Part shown: positions 1-10,393 of the stretch, in pieces | How the letters are laid out: each line of letters begins with the position of its first letter | How positions within the stretch are numbered: the first letter of the stretch is position 1 | Assembly (NCBI GenBank): GCA_015698045.1 | Contig: BLAL01000020.1 | Coordinates: 558,001-622,000 of the forward strand | DNA length: 64,000 bases | Direction of reading: 5' to 3' | DNA from: Rhizophagus clarus | Taxonomy: Eukaryota > Glomeromycota > Glomeromycetes > Glomerales > Glomeraceae | Program-made: the position numbers and the translations under genes | Notes under the pieces: generated by a model | Databases searched by the model: none | What the model was told of the DNA's origin: nothing | Seen by the model: the letters and a program-made list of their open reading frames with translations, nothing else

Positions 1-404
1 TTTTTTCATTTTTTTTTTTGTCATTTTCGCAATTAATTTTTGTTTTTTTCCTTACTTTTTTTAAGCTTCAACTGTTCTCTGTAAATACTGGTTAGTATTT
101 GGGCTGTTTTTTCTTTTTTTTTTAATTTTTCGACATTCTCTTTATTAACTTTCATCTTTTCTTACTTTTCTTTAGATCTTTAAGCTTTTCTTTCTTTAAA
201 TCTCAACTAAAAAAAATAAAAAAGAGTGAAGGGAAAACATGAGAAAGGAAAAGGAAAATGGTCAAAGAGAATGAAAAGGAAGGATGAAAAGAAAGAAATC
301 TAAAGTCGTACAAAAGAAAAACCTTTTTTTTTTTGTAAAAAAATAAAATAGTTTATTCTTTTTACTTAGATTTTGTGAAACCTTACGTATGTTTGTTTCT
401 ATTC

Positions 405-438
<34 letters not shown>

Positions 439-1030
439 CTTTCACATTTCTTTTATAGGTTCTGTCAAAGAATCAGTAACTGTAATTAATTTATTTTTTG
501 TTATGGATGATGAATGACTCAATCATCATCAAATTTTAAATTTTAGACTATTATGTTTTCTGGTTTAACCAAGCTTTTTCCTATTAAATGCCATTATTAG
601 TCAATGGAGCATATAATAGTAAACCCATGCTTTAATGATTGTTTCTTTTTCAGTTCCTTGGCCTTTTCCGTTTCATTTCTTTATTCATGGACTTTGATTT
701 TAAATTTTATTTGATTAATAACAACTAACTAGCAAAACATTTTAAATATATAGTTTCGTAGAAGTTAGTCTTCCAAAAAATTCGTAAATATAACCATACA
801 GTATGTGACGTACCGGATTATAGTAAAAAAAAATTGTAAAATCACAGTCACAGCAACCAATCAAATTTTATTTTAAAATAAATCACATGATATGTGGGCA
901 AAAAAAACCAACGATGTCACCACAGGGCATCTAGTCAAATTTCTATTTCAAAATTTAATTTAATGATATCTAGCAGAAATTTTTGAGAAATTCTACTTCA
1001 ATTCTATAGTTTGTAATAGATTATAAATTT
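1..1030. other. AT-rich low-complexity flank, no gene seen
   Basis: T-rich and A-rich tracts alternate, including a long T run at about 406-433. A purine-rich stretch made of variants of GAAAAGGAA runs from about 205 to 310. No frame or motif on either strand supports a gene. Confidence 0.6.
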
Positions 1031-1059
1031 ATCCTTTAATTATTATATAAACAACTTGT

Positions 1060-1402
1060 GATTTGAGGTCATGTAAACCAGTTAATCAACTTGATACAAA
1101 AACAAAAATATATGGAGTTCTTCTTTACGTTGTGCCAGATAAAAATATTACATGATAAATCTTCACTAAAGACACTCGATATATATAGCTTTGAGATTAT
1201 TATATGGGAGTATGACATCAGGAGATTCAGTATTTCATAATATTGCTCATGATTTATATCTTTAAATATTTGCAGAGGTATTAGACCAGAAATTATAGAA
1301 GGGACAATGCCTGAATCTGTTGACTATGAAAAGATGTTGGAACTTGGAATATTGATACTGAAAAAGGCCAAACGCCAATGAATTAAACAAAAATATCCGA
1401 TG
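1060..1402 (+). pseudogene. Tyrosine-kinase-like protein kinase relic, C-lobe
   Basis: This is a decayed fragment of the activation loop and C-lobe of a protein kinase. In successive frames it reads DLRSCKPVNQLDTKTKIYG (a damaged DFG region), then DIYSFEIIIWE, then MTSGDSVFHNIAHDLYL, then ICRGIRPEIIEGTMPESVD, and finally CWN and KRPNANEL. The order matches known kinase subdomains: DFG, the D-x-YSFG helix F motif, the G-I-R-P turn and the CW...RP helix. Several stop codons and at least three frameshifts break it, and the N-lobe and catalytic loop are not recognisable. The motif wording fits the large tyrosine-kinase-like family of glomeromycotan fungi. It lies about 1 kb upstream of F-box gene 1 on the same strand and is almost certainly non-functional. 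Confidence 0.8.
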
Positions 1403-1554
1403 GAAAGAAATAAAATAAATAGAGAATATTCACTCCTTGTAACCATGATTATTTTATTATTTTGCATTAATTGATTTATAGTCATTTATTTTTGCCAGAA
1501 ATTGAATATCATCCAGAATCTTGTTAATCGGCAACTAGACATGACGTAACTAAC

Positions 1555-1573
1555 TGCATCATTACGTAACTGT
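1555..1573 (+). promoter_or_regulatory. Distal half of conserved F-box promoter motif
   Basis: TGCATCATTACGTAA occurs here. The same string, on the minus strand, lies upstream of the F-box genes at 17404-18882 and 60326-61810. In those two genes it is followed within 7 bp by AACCGCATGAC. Here the second half is displaced to 2261 by the palindromic element. The role as a promoter element is inferred from conservation between paralogues. Confidence 0.6.
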
Positions 1574-1584
1574 AAATTATAACT

Positions 1585-2247
1585 AAACCGTTTTATGTCA
1601 AAAGTCTGCTGATTTTCAACAGGCCCCTGTGATTTTTAGCAGGGAGTCTGCTGTTTTACAGCACACCCCCGCTGTTTTCTGCAGGTGCCCCATTATTTTA
1701 TAGCAGGTCCCCTGCTGTTATTGCAGCAGGTGATGGGTTGTACAAACAAACTAAATTTAGTAGTTCATGAATAAATTTGGAAATTTTTGCAGATCCTTTG
1801 ATTGTAGGATAAAAATTCAATTTTATCACAAAAAATATTCACTTAAAAATTAATGTTAGTTAAACAAAATTTTTATAAATTTAAATTTAAAAGACATTTC
1901 ATAAAATATTGAAATAGTATTAAATTTAGTTAGCAGAAAATAAAAGTTCAATATTTTTGTGATAAAATTGAATTTTTACCCTACAAACAGAAGGTCTGCA
2001 AAAATTTCCAAATTTATCCATAAATTACTAAATTTAGTTATTATTTTCCAACCGGTTGATAAAACTATTGCAAAAGGCAGTTTTGTGCTGATCTGTTTGT
2101 GCAACACATCACCTGCTACAATAACAGCAGAGGCACCTGCAGAAAACAGTGGGAGGTGTGCTGTAAAACATGTAAAACAGCAGACTCCCTGCTAAAAATC
2201 ACAGGGGGCCTGTTGAAAATCAGCAGACTTTTGACATAGAACGGTTT
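1585..2247. mobile_element. Long palindromic element (MITE/foldback-like)
   Basis: The ends are AACCGTTTTATGTCAAAAG and its near-perfect inverse CTTTTGACATAGAACGGTT. The two arms, each roughly 300 bp, are inverse copies of each other with scattered differences, so the whole element is nearly a hairpin. The outer parts carry repeats of CAGCAGG/CCTGCTG type. There is no coding capacity; the 78-codon frame at 1959-2195 is only the right arm. No clear target-site duplication was found. The element sits inside the promoter of F-box gene 1, splitting a motif that is continuous in two paralogues. Confidence 0.8.
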
Positions 2248-2378
2248 TCCATATATAAATAACCACATGACATTTATGTTTGTAACACAAAACAAGGTTT
2301 TTCTAAATAAATAAATAAACTTTTCGTCTTGGTTTTTAAAAAAATTTTAATACACTTTCTTTTGTTATATTAAAAACA
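2248..2378 (+). promoter_or_regulatory. Proximal promoter of F-box gene 1
   Basis: The stretch holds a TATA-like TATATAAATAA at 2252-2262, the proximal half of the paralogue motif (AACCACATGACA at 2261-2272), and a leader ending in TTATATTAAAAACAATG. That leader is shared, with small changes, by the F-box genes starting at 18882 and 61810. The sharing supports both the start codon at 2379 and common regulation of the three genes. Confidence 0.6.
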
Positions 2379-3851
2379 ATGTCACAACTTACTGCTGATT
2401 GCTTAAACGAGATTTTTGAATATTTAGCAAATGAGAAATTTACTTTACATTCATGCGTATTAGTAAATCGACTTTGGTGTGAAGTTTCAGTAAGAATTTT
2501 GTGGAGGGATGTTTGGAATTATAGTACTTTAAATTTTAGTACTTTGGTTGCATGTCTTCCAATTGAATCAAAAGGAATTTTATGTGAAAATGGAATTAAG
2601 ATTACAACTCCAACTTCTAAACTTCCTATTTTTAATTATGCATCATTTTGTAAAGTTTTATCAATTGGAGAAGTTTACAACAAGCTCGAGTTGCTTCTTG
2701 CAAATCAAGAATTTGTTATATCACGAAATTTAAGAATGATTAATTTAAATATAACGGCACAAGTAATAATTAACTTATTTATAGACCAAATAACTACTTT
2801 AAAAAAATTAGAAATATCTAGATATTCACAATTTTTAACTTGGCAAAAACTAGACACAAGTTTTATCTTTTTCTCTAAAGCAAAAGATTGTTTAAAAAAT
2901 CTTTCAGAATTACGTTGTACATCAGATCTTTCACCTGAATTTCTTTTCCGACTATCTCAAATAAGTAATAATATATCACAATTACACATAAATGTTGAAA
3001 ATTATATTTCGAATGGTTTAACAGATTTAATTTCTGCTCAAAAAAATTTAAAATACTCTAATATAGCAATTTATAACAATATGAAAGTAGACATAATTAG
3101 TTCGTTATTGAATGAACTTCCAAATACGTTAACTAAATTAAATCTTTATGGGAGAGATAACAATGTTTCATTATTATTTATTTCTAAACTTATTAACTTA
3201 CAAGAACTTCAATTAGTACTTAGATATAGCGAATGGTTTAAAAATTTTGAAATCTTACAAAATATCATTTTTCCACAATTACAAATTTTAAAATTTGTTA
3301 ATGCATGTCCAAAATATGAATTATTAATTAAATTTTTAGAAAATAATGGAAAAAATTTAAAAGAAATTTATTTTTGTGAATATTCAGGTTATAGTGATAA
3401 TTCATTAAATTTAGCAATTGCTAATTTTTGCCCAAAACTTAGAAAACTTTCTATTGGATTTAAAAATGATGAATTAGAAACTTTAGAAATAATTTTTAAT
3501 AGTTGCCAACATTTAGAAAGTATTAAAATTTGGTGCGGAAGATTATATTTGAATGATAAGGAAGCATTGGAGTCAGTCATGAAATATTCAAGAAATATTC
3601 ATGAAATATTATTAGATTATCGAGATGAAGTACATTCCAGAATACTTCCGGAAGAATTAGAGAATATTTTTGCAAGTAATATGTCACAAAGATCATTTTC
3701 ATTGGTAGTTATTAGTAATATTAATATTACTAAGAGTTTAGATAAAGATGATGAAAATATGAAAATAATCGAAGAACATATTAAATTAGGAATTATTAAG
3801 AGATTTAAAATTACAAGTTATGATGATGTAGATTTTGATCCTTACCTTTAA
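2379..3851 (+). CDS. F-box protein with leucine-rich repeats (copy 1)
   Basis: The product is 490 aa from one exon. Residues 1-46 form an F-box: MSQLTADCLNEIFEYL followed by SCVLVNRLWCEVSVRILWR, with the conserved L-P/T-x-D-x-L, VNR-W and ILW positions. Such domains bind SKP1 in SCF ubiquitin ligases. Residues from about 150 to 450 hold irregular repeats of the type NLxELxCTSDxS, TLTKLNLYG and NLQELQL, as expected of leucine-rich repeats that recruit substrate. The start is supported by alignment with the paralogues at 18882 and 61810 (MPQLPADCL, MSQLPVDCL) and by a shared leader. A polyadenylation signal AATAAA lies at 3925-3930. The reading frame is intact. The substrate is unknown. Expansion of F-box genes is known for this fungal lineage. 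Confidence 0.9.
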   Translation: MSQLTADCLNEIFEYLANEKFTLHSCVLVNRLWCEVSVRILWRDVWNYSTLNFSTLVACLPIESKGILCENGIKITTPTSKLPIFNYASFCKVLSIGEVYNKLELLLANQEFVISRNLRMINLNITAQVIINLFIDQITTLKKLEISRYSQFLTWQKLDTSFIFFSKAKDCLKNLSELRCTSDLSPEFLFRLSQISNNISQLHINVENYISNGLTDLISAQKNLKYSNIAIYNNMKVDIISSLLNELPNTLTKLNLYGRDNNVSLLFISKLINLQELQLVLRYSEWFKNFEILQNIIFPQLQILKFVNACPKYELLIKFLENNGKNLKEIYFCEYSGYSDNSLNLAIANFCPKLRKLSIGFKNDELETLEIIFNSCQHLESIKIWCGRLYLNDKEALESVMKYSRNIHEILLDYRDEVHSRILPEELENIFASNMSQRSFSLVVISNINITKSLDKDDENMKIIEEHIKLGIIKRFKITSYDDVDFDPYL

Positions 3852-4457
3852 ATATCACAATCCTATAATTTATTTTATGGTAATTATTTTTATATGATGT
3901 ATACTATGTGAAATTTATTATTTAAATAAAGTTATTATTTTATTTTCATAATCGAGTATATATATAATAATTTGTTAATTGCATGCAACTGATTCACTCT
4001 GAAGTTTTAATAAATTAGTAACTAAATACGTGATGCCAGTGGCATCAAATTACTGTCTAAAAAAAAAAATATAATAAAATCATTAATAAACGTCTCGTTA
4101 ATAATTAAAAAAGATTATCAATCTCTATCGAATTCTGTCTACGTGTCCAATCGTTAAGATATTAAATATTTTTAGAAAAAAATATATATATATATTTCCG
4201 GATTCTCAACCAATAAATAATATTTATTTTTAAATACAGAAGGAACGCTTTATTTACTACGTAGGTAAATACACTGTTGTTTGATGCAGCTTATCCCATG
4301 TGTCAGATAATCTACTTCGCTTACATTTAGATACATAATTGGAAGACAAAGGGAGAAATCCAAAAATTTAATTGAATAAACGATTTCAGTTATATTCACA
4401 AAATTAGCAAGTTGGAAAATTTTTTTGATTCCCCCGTTTTTCATTGAACGCCTCCTA
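3852..4457. other. 3' flank of F-box gene 1, no gene seen
   Basis: It contains the AATAAA polyadenylation signal at 3925-3930 and otherwise AT-rich sequence. I see no conserved coding motif. Confidence 0.5.
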
Positions 4458-4689
4458 CCCTATGAAAAAAAATGTACTTATAACATACTTATGCACTTTT
4501 AAAATATACTTAAAAATACACTTAAAATTTTTAAAATGTACTTAAAATTGCAATTTTAGGTATAATTTAAGTACATTTCAAAAATTTAAGTACATTTTAA
4601 GTATATTAAGTATATTTTAAGTACATTTTAAGAGTATTTTAAGATTTAAGTATATTTTTAGTATATTTTAGAAATTTTTTTTCATAGGG
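4458..4689. mobile_element. CCCTATGAAAA palindromic MITE, copy A
   Basis: The element of 232 bp begins CCCTATGAAAAAAAA and ends TTTTTTTTCATAGGG. Both arms consist of repeats of ACTTAAAATATACTTAAAA and its inverse, with the axis near GCAATTTTAGG. A second copy with the same ends and axis lies at 26298-26537. It has no coding capacity. The superfamily is unknown. Confidence 0.8.
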
Positions 4690-5691
4690 CTATATACTGT
4701 ATATAGTACTTTAAACTATCTAAAAAGGTCTATAATGTTGGCGTTCCGCCCAACGTTTATTTTCCTATAAGCACAGCCACTTTTATGATAAAATATAAAA
4801 TAAAAACAAGTTTGATGTTAAAGAGGAGAAAATAATAACTTTTCACTTCTCCCACCTATTTTGCCAATCAGAAGTTCCGGCGTTTTATAATATTCCCCAT
4901 GAATTCAACCTTTCTTTAATAAATATTTGCCAGAATTACAAAAGAAACAAAAGAAACCATGCATAGCAATTAAATAGAATTATGTTGTAACATTTTGTAT
5001 TAAAACTACTAAGAGAAATTAATGAATAACATATAATACAGTAATCACCGAGAAGACTAGATCATGAATTTAATCAATAAAGATTTTTTTGTATGTTAAA
5101 GTCGGGAAACGTTAATTCTAATATTGTAGTTCTTACACTTTATTTATTTGTTTATTTACTTATATTTCTTTCTTGTATTTTATTATGATGGAATGTTTAA
5201 ATGTTTACTCTGAAATTTTTACTTCTTTACTTTAAAAAAAAATTCTTTATAAGCTAATTAATTATTTAAAACTGCAATGTGGTTATTTATTAAAGTATGA
5301 AATTAATGAAAACAAAGTTATCAATCTTGGATCAAGGCTTTGTCCATCCATGGATCAAAATTCATAATTTCCACTGCTCTTCTCAATGAGTCAAGATAAC
5401 AAATTAACTGAGGGACAGATAATTAGACCAACAGAAATGTCTGCAACAAGCTCATTCCGCTCAGTGACCGTGACATATTAAGAAATTGGTTTAACTAAAA
5501 TAATAATATACTTGTATCACTATTACGAAAAAAATTCACAGTTCTTTTTTGTCATTTTATTTAGGATTAAATATGTTCTTAATACTACCTTTGAAGTAAT
5601 CTAAATTATAAGTTTTCGATGGTATTTAAATTATAACTTTATATAAAAATGAATTTCATTAATGGTAATTTTGATTTACGAGTGTATAACT
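4690..5691. other. Intergenic stretch, no gene seen
   Basis: AT-rich sequence without supported frames. Short readable peptides on either strand are broken within 30 codons. Confidence 0.5.
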
Positions 5692-8039
5692 AAAATATTA
5701 AATAATTGGGACTCTTTCCTGTAGATCCCTGAACCAAAATTTTTCAGAAAAAATACGACAAAATTTTAACAAAAAACTTTATTAAATCATACAAAAATGG
5801 AGTCGTTCTCGACAGGAAAGGAGTTCAGAGAGTATTTGAAAAGAGAAATGAATATGGCCCTAAATATTAACTTCAAAAACATAGGAAGAAGTAAAGGAAA
5901 AAATTTTTTCAACCGCCTATACAGAAAATATGGACGCCTAAGTTGAGTAGAAGAAAACTACTTTGATAAATTAGAGGACGTTACAGGCTTATATACCGGA
6001 GATATAGAGTTGTTATTTAGAATACTAGAAACCGCGGCGACTAAAAAATATCGTGAGGACTTTACTGCTCAAATGAAAAATACTGACCGCCTTCGAAATT
6101 GGCCTCGCGAGGCGCAACAAAAATCTCGTGACTTAGGGTCACAGCTACACAAAAAGGAAACTGAGTTGAAGGCCAAGGAACGAATCATAGCGCAGAAAGA
6201 TGAAAAAATAGCAAAATTACTTAAAGAAGGTGGAGAAACGAGAAGTTTACTGAATACGGAAAAGCAAAAAAACTTGAAAATAAAGAACTCGCTGGAAGAA
6301 GTGAAGATCAATGATGATCAGATCAAAGGAAGAAAGATCAGCGAATGCAAAAAATGTAAGACAAAATCCAAACAGACAGAGGTAGTTACAGTACCCGTAG
6401 ATCCAGTTCCCATGATCGACATGACCAATTACAGCGTAAAGATGAGTGAATACATAGTATATGATATACCTAAACGTTTGACGGATGAGAACATATACGA
6501 AATTTTTCAAAGTAACGAGAGTTGGAGATTATTGAAATTAAGTATAAAGAAACAGCGAAAATACAAAACGTTGAAAGTGTCACTTAATTGGAAGTTATCG
6601 TTAGAAGCTTCGCACGAATACAAATGTATGACTATCTTTTTGAAGCACAAGTCTGAAGAAATAATGACTCGCTGGTTCCAAGGATCATGGAATATTCAAA
6701 AAATTAAAGATTTCACTCAGCACAAATTATATAAAAAGGTCGTGGGAGATGTTAATGCTACGAAAATGAAAGCCTATGCTAAAAAGATACACGAAGATTA
6801 CAAAGTGATCTGTACAAAAGTATTAAATCTAGGCACTGAAACGTTCGTAGAGGTAACATTTTCGACTAATGAAGAACTTAAAACCGCGTTGGATACTACG
6901 TTAGAAAATACATGGATTACGAAAGATCATATGAAATTTTCACAACGACCACCGATACAATCTAAAAGTTCATCACCAAGGATAAGTCTAGAAGCTGATG
7001 CCAATGTTGATACCGGGCAAGATAAAATAAATAAGACAACCGATGAAAATTTTAACAACTATATAGAAGGTCAAGTAACATCGGAAGATAAGATGAATAT
7101 AGACGAACTTCAGGCTATAGAAGAAAAAGTCGAAGAAAAGCCGGCACAGTTTATATTATATAAAGCCAAGTTTGGAGCGATTAACGACCTTCAAGGAGCC
7201 TTACGGAAAAGCATAAAAAATTACAATTTAATCGGTGGCAGAATGATTAACTTTAAAGGAGAAGCCGTGAAGTCACTAATATATTTGGAAGGACATTTTA
7301 AATCTGAAGAAGATAGAATGGAAGCATTGAAAGGTAAAGACAACTGGAAAGAGTTTGAAAATTTAAATTTATCGATAGATAAGACGAATGCCATTGTAGA
7401 GTTGAATGATCACGTGACACTGAAGAATAATGAAGAACAAGAATTATTGTCATCGGTGACAAAAGAACAAGAAGTACTAAAGACTTCACAACCAAAGAGT
7501 AAAGGTAAAGAGGTTTTGATAGAAGAAAGATTCGAATTTTATCGAGTAAATGATAATTGTATCCAACGCCTTGAAGCGGAAAAACTTGAAGATTGCGAAC
7601 CCAACGAATATAATAAACGAAAGAAGAATCGAAGCGATACGTTATACTGAACTAAATTTGGCGCTAAAAGCGTTAAGGAGGATTAAACGTGCAATTCGTT
7701 TTATCAACTAGTTTATAATAGAAATAACTGAACGGTTCGATAGATAGTTGATAGATAGAACATAGTAATAGGAAAACATAATATTTTAAAAAAAAATAAA
7801 TATAAAAACACAGTAAAAAATAAAAATACATAAACAGGAGGGCATGGGCTAACAAAATCAGGTAAATGTAGTTAGTTAAATATTAACTCCGTTAACATAG
7901 GAGTGATAATTGGTATATAGTGAATTTAGTTTACTAATGTATACAATATTGTAAATGTATTGTAAATGTTCTTTTTTTACATATAATACAATAAAATATG
8001 CATTTACCAAAAAAAAAAAAAAAAAAATATTAAATAATT
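5692..8039 (+). mobile_element. Retroposed ORF1-only element with TSDs and poly(A)
   Basis: An identical 16-bp sequence AAAATATTAAATAATT lies at 5692-5707 and 8024-8039. Between the copies are an 89-bp leader, one long frame (5797-7650), a 3' untranslated region with AATAAA at 7990-7995, and a run of 19 A at 8009-8027, 13 bases after the signal. Target-site duplication, poly(A) signal and tail are hallmarks of an mRNA copied in by LINE-type target-primed reverse transcription. The element carries no reverse transcriptase. It is therefore either a non-autonomous LINE carrying only ORF1 or a processed retrocopy. Confidence 0.85.
5797..7650 (+). pseudogene. LINE ORF1p-like protein, one in-frame stop
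   Basis: From ATG 5797 the frame runs 49 codons to a single TGA at 5944-5946 and then stays open to 7650. The total is 617 positions, the stop included. The context RLS-stop-VEENYF suggests a TGG tryptophan codon changed to TGA. After it, the first ATG is at 6073. Residues from about 90 to 185 are a charged helix (KKETELKAKERI, KDEKIAKLLKEGG) likely to form a coiled coil, ending in a CKKC pair. Next comes a possible RRM-like fold (YIVYDIPKRLTDENIYEIF, LLKLSIKKQRKYKTLKVSL), then a second basic domain near residues 455-520. Coiled coil, RRM and C-terminal domain recall the ORF1 protein of LINEs, an RNA-binding chaperone. A diverged relative lies at 13334-14193. Codon use is less AT-rich than that of the F-box genes. 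Readthrough cannot be excluded. Confidence 0.65.
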
Positions 8040-8181
8040 ATTTAACAAGTTTGTAAAAAATCAGCCAAGGTATGAATGACTCTTTCTCATAATTTTTGAA
8101 ACAAATTTTTTGCGCATCTTTTTTTAAGATTATAGAAATCTGCCATCTCCAAATAAACTGTAACACACGTTTTCTTTTTTT

Positions 8182-9976
8182 TTGGTTGTCTCGGGACGTC
8201 AATTAAGAGCAACTTTTCTTCACCTCTCCCTAATATATAGGGCTTTTCTCCTTCTACTAAACGTTGTTTTATTCGAACCATTATGGCTGAAGAAACTCAA
8301 ACCTGACCTTTATCAGTTTCTTTACGTCTTTACAAACCCGCAAAAATTTCCCCAATTTCCTTCGCAGCAAATACACGCTCACGTGAATTGTGATAAACAG
8401 ATCGTGCACACTTTTCAACAGAAAGAAAGCGCGATACTACCCATTCAACAGCACTTCCAAAACACCAAACCTAAATTTCCTTATTTCGATATATCTTGCA
8501 TTTGTTATCTCTCTGAACAAACAATTCCCCTGTTTCGTTATCGATAAATATTTTTATCGATTACGCAACTTACTTACCATCGAGCTTTTCTATTGCACAC
8601 TTCAGTCAGAAAAAATACATCTTTATTAAATTTTCCTATGGCTCACATGTGATATACTTAGGATATTACTTACGATGCGACACAAATTGCCCTTTACCAG
8701 CTCACATAGTCATGTCCGCCATGTCCACTCCATATAGATGCTGAACGAATTACAGTATATTGAAAGGGATCATACCCCTCTCACGCAATCAGAATTATTA
8801 TAGTGATCAACTCAAGAAACAACTAAAAAAATCAAAGAGACAACCGAAGCAAGTTCATTCGAAACGTTTAGGCGTTTCGTACAATGTCGTTATGTCGTTA
8901 TAAAATGATATCGCGGCCTTACGGTTAAGGTAGTTGAAGCATATCAAGCACAACACATTCGAATACCGGACGACAAACGATTTTTTTACTGCAAGCAATA
9001 CTCCAACCTACGGTTTGACGTTCAACGTTTACCTCATCAGATCACTCGATGGAATCACCTGACAAGATAATCGTAATCCTACATCAGAACAAAACAGTGG
9101 CCGTCGTTGTTTATTGACGGCTGACTCCAATCACTCACCATCCAAATTCTGTATTAAACGACGGAATCAACCATGTTCCATATAAACAACAATTTCTTTT
9201 CAACAGCAATCAGGATGAACAATTACTTGAAAGCTCATCGCAAAGAAAAACACCGACGTCGACAACGCAAAACGTTTCTCAAAAAATTAGTCAACCTTGA
9301 ACAGCTGGATGCTGACACCTGTCAAGCAATCCACTATAAATCTTAAGACCAAGCTTAATCTTAATGCTCTTATTTTTACACCTTCCCCTGCTGTTAAAGT
9401 CGTTGAAGATATTACTGCGACTTTATCATCACGTGATTATACTTACAACATATCGACAAAAGACAAATTTATTATCTCAAGATAACGTTTATCTGAAACG
9501 AATCCCTTTGATACCCCTCAGAACCACCCAACAAATTCAACAAATTGCGGTCACCTTCACCAGAGGCTTCGTCCTCGTCATCAACTTATCCTACATTACC
9601 TACTCCTCACCACAATTATATACAGCTCCCCTTAATTAGCGTTAGCGCTTCACCAAATTTGTATATTGTTTTCCTTTTTTGTTTTAATTAACATACTTAC
9701 GGACCTTATTATTTAACCGCATCATTCTGCACCTGAAGTATTTACGTGTCGCATTTTATAATGAAAGAAAAATACGACTAGTTGTGTAAGATGTACCGTG
9801 GAATGTTCAACTTAGTGTTACTTCAAACAACAGGCTGAGCCAGTATTGATCCAAAAAATTGGCAATGGCGGAATCTAATCCACTGGTTGGATGCTTCAAT
9901 TACATCTATTATAGTCATATTTTCTATTAATTTAGTTAATCTCTATCTAAGTGTTGAGCGTTTGTTGTCGTTATCT
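8182..9976 (+). pseudogene. Decayed coding-like block, family unknown
   Basis: This stretch has higher GC than its surroundings and reads as protein over several short frames that shift. Examples are YRGLTVKVVEAYQAQHIRIP and DDKRFFYCKQYSNLRFDVQR (about 8899-9069), a basic 57-residue frame from ATG 9173 to 9346 (KAHRKEKHRRRQRKTFLKKL), and low-complexity tails such as RSPSPEASSSSSTYPTLPTP (about 9547-9606). At least three stops and several frameshifts separate them. The block is followed by AAATAAATAAATAAATAAA at about 9979, a tail often left by retroposons. I do not recognise the family; a LINE ORF1-type relic is one possibility. The 121-codon frame at 8182-8547 is listed as part of this block without independent support. 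Confidence 0.4.
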
Positions 9977-10140
9977 AAAATAAATAAATAAATAAAAAAT
10001 TAACCACTTACCCCAGCCACTTACGGCTGATTTCTCAATTCCCGTTTACTAACCCAATAATAAAATAATAATAAATACTAATAAAATAAATATTAATAAT
10101 AAAAATAAATAAAATAAAATAAAATAAATTCTCTATATAT
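9977..10140. repeat. AAATA/TAATA microsatellite-like tract
   Basis: Runs of AAATAAAT and AATAATAAATAC-type units with an interruption at about 10003-10055. They may mark the 3' tail of the decayed block upstream. Confidence 0.5.
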
Positions 10141-10176
10141 AAATGTGAATATTTTACTAATAATTGTAGAGCCAAT

Positions 10177-10393
10177 TTAAAGAAATGGACTAATATTCCG
10201 GATGATATATTCTTGAAAAAGGATCATATATCATATGTTACTAGTAATTATCAAAGAGCTCACAACTTTTTAAAAGTATTGAAATTAAAAAGTTTGGTTG
10301 GACAGATTATTAAAGAATCAAAGCGTTGAGGTTTTTCCAACTGAAGAGTTGAAAAAATTATTTAAAGCTGTGCATAACGAGGCAAAGCATTAG
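10177..10393 (+). pseudogene. Fragment of an unknown gene with one frameshift
   Basis: A frame reads LKKWTNIPDDIFLKKDHISY and continues through SNYQRAHNFLKVLKLKSLVG up to a stop near 10330. A second frame from 10316 continues naturally with SVEVFPTEELKKLFKAVHNE and stops at 10391-10393. The two frames overlap and the break is a single-base shift. The amino-acid texture is that of a real, charged protein, but I do not recognise the family. Confidence 0.35.

Noticed and set aside
1959..2195. 78-codon frame upstream of F-box gene 1
   Set aside because: It is the right arm of the palindromic element 1585-2247.
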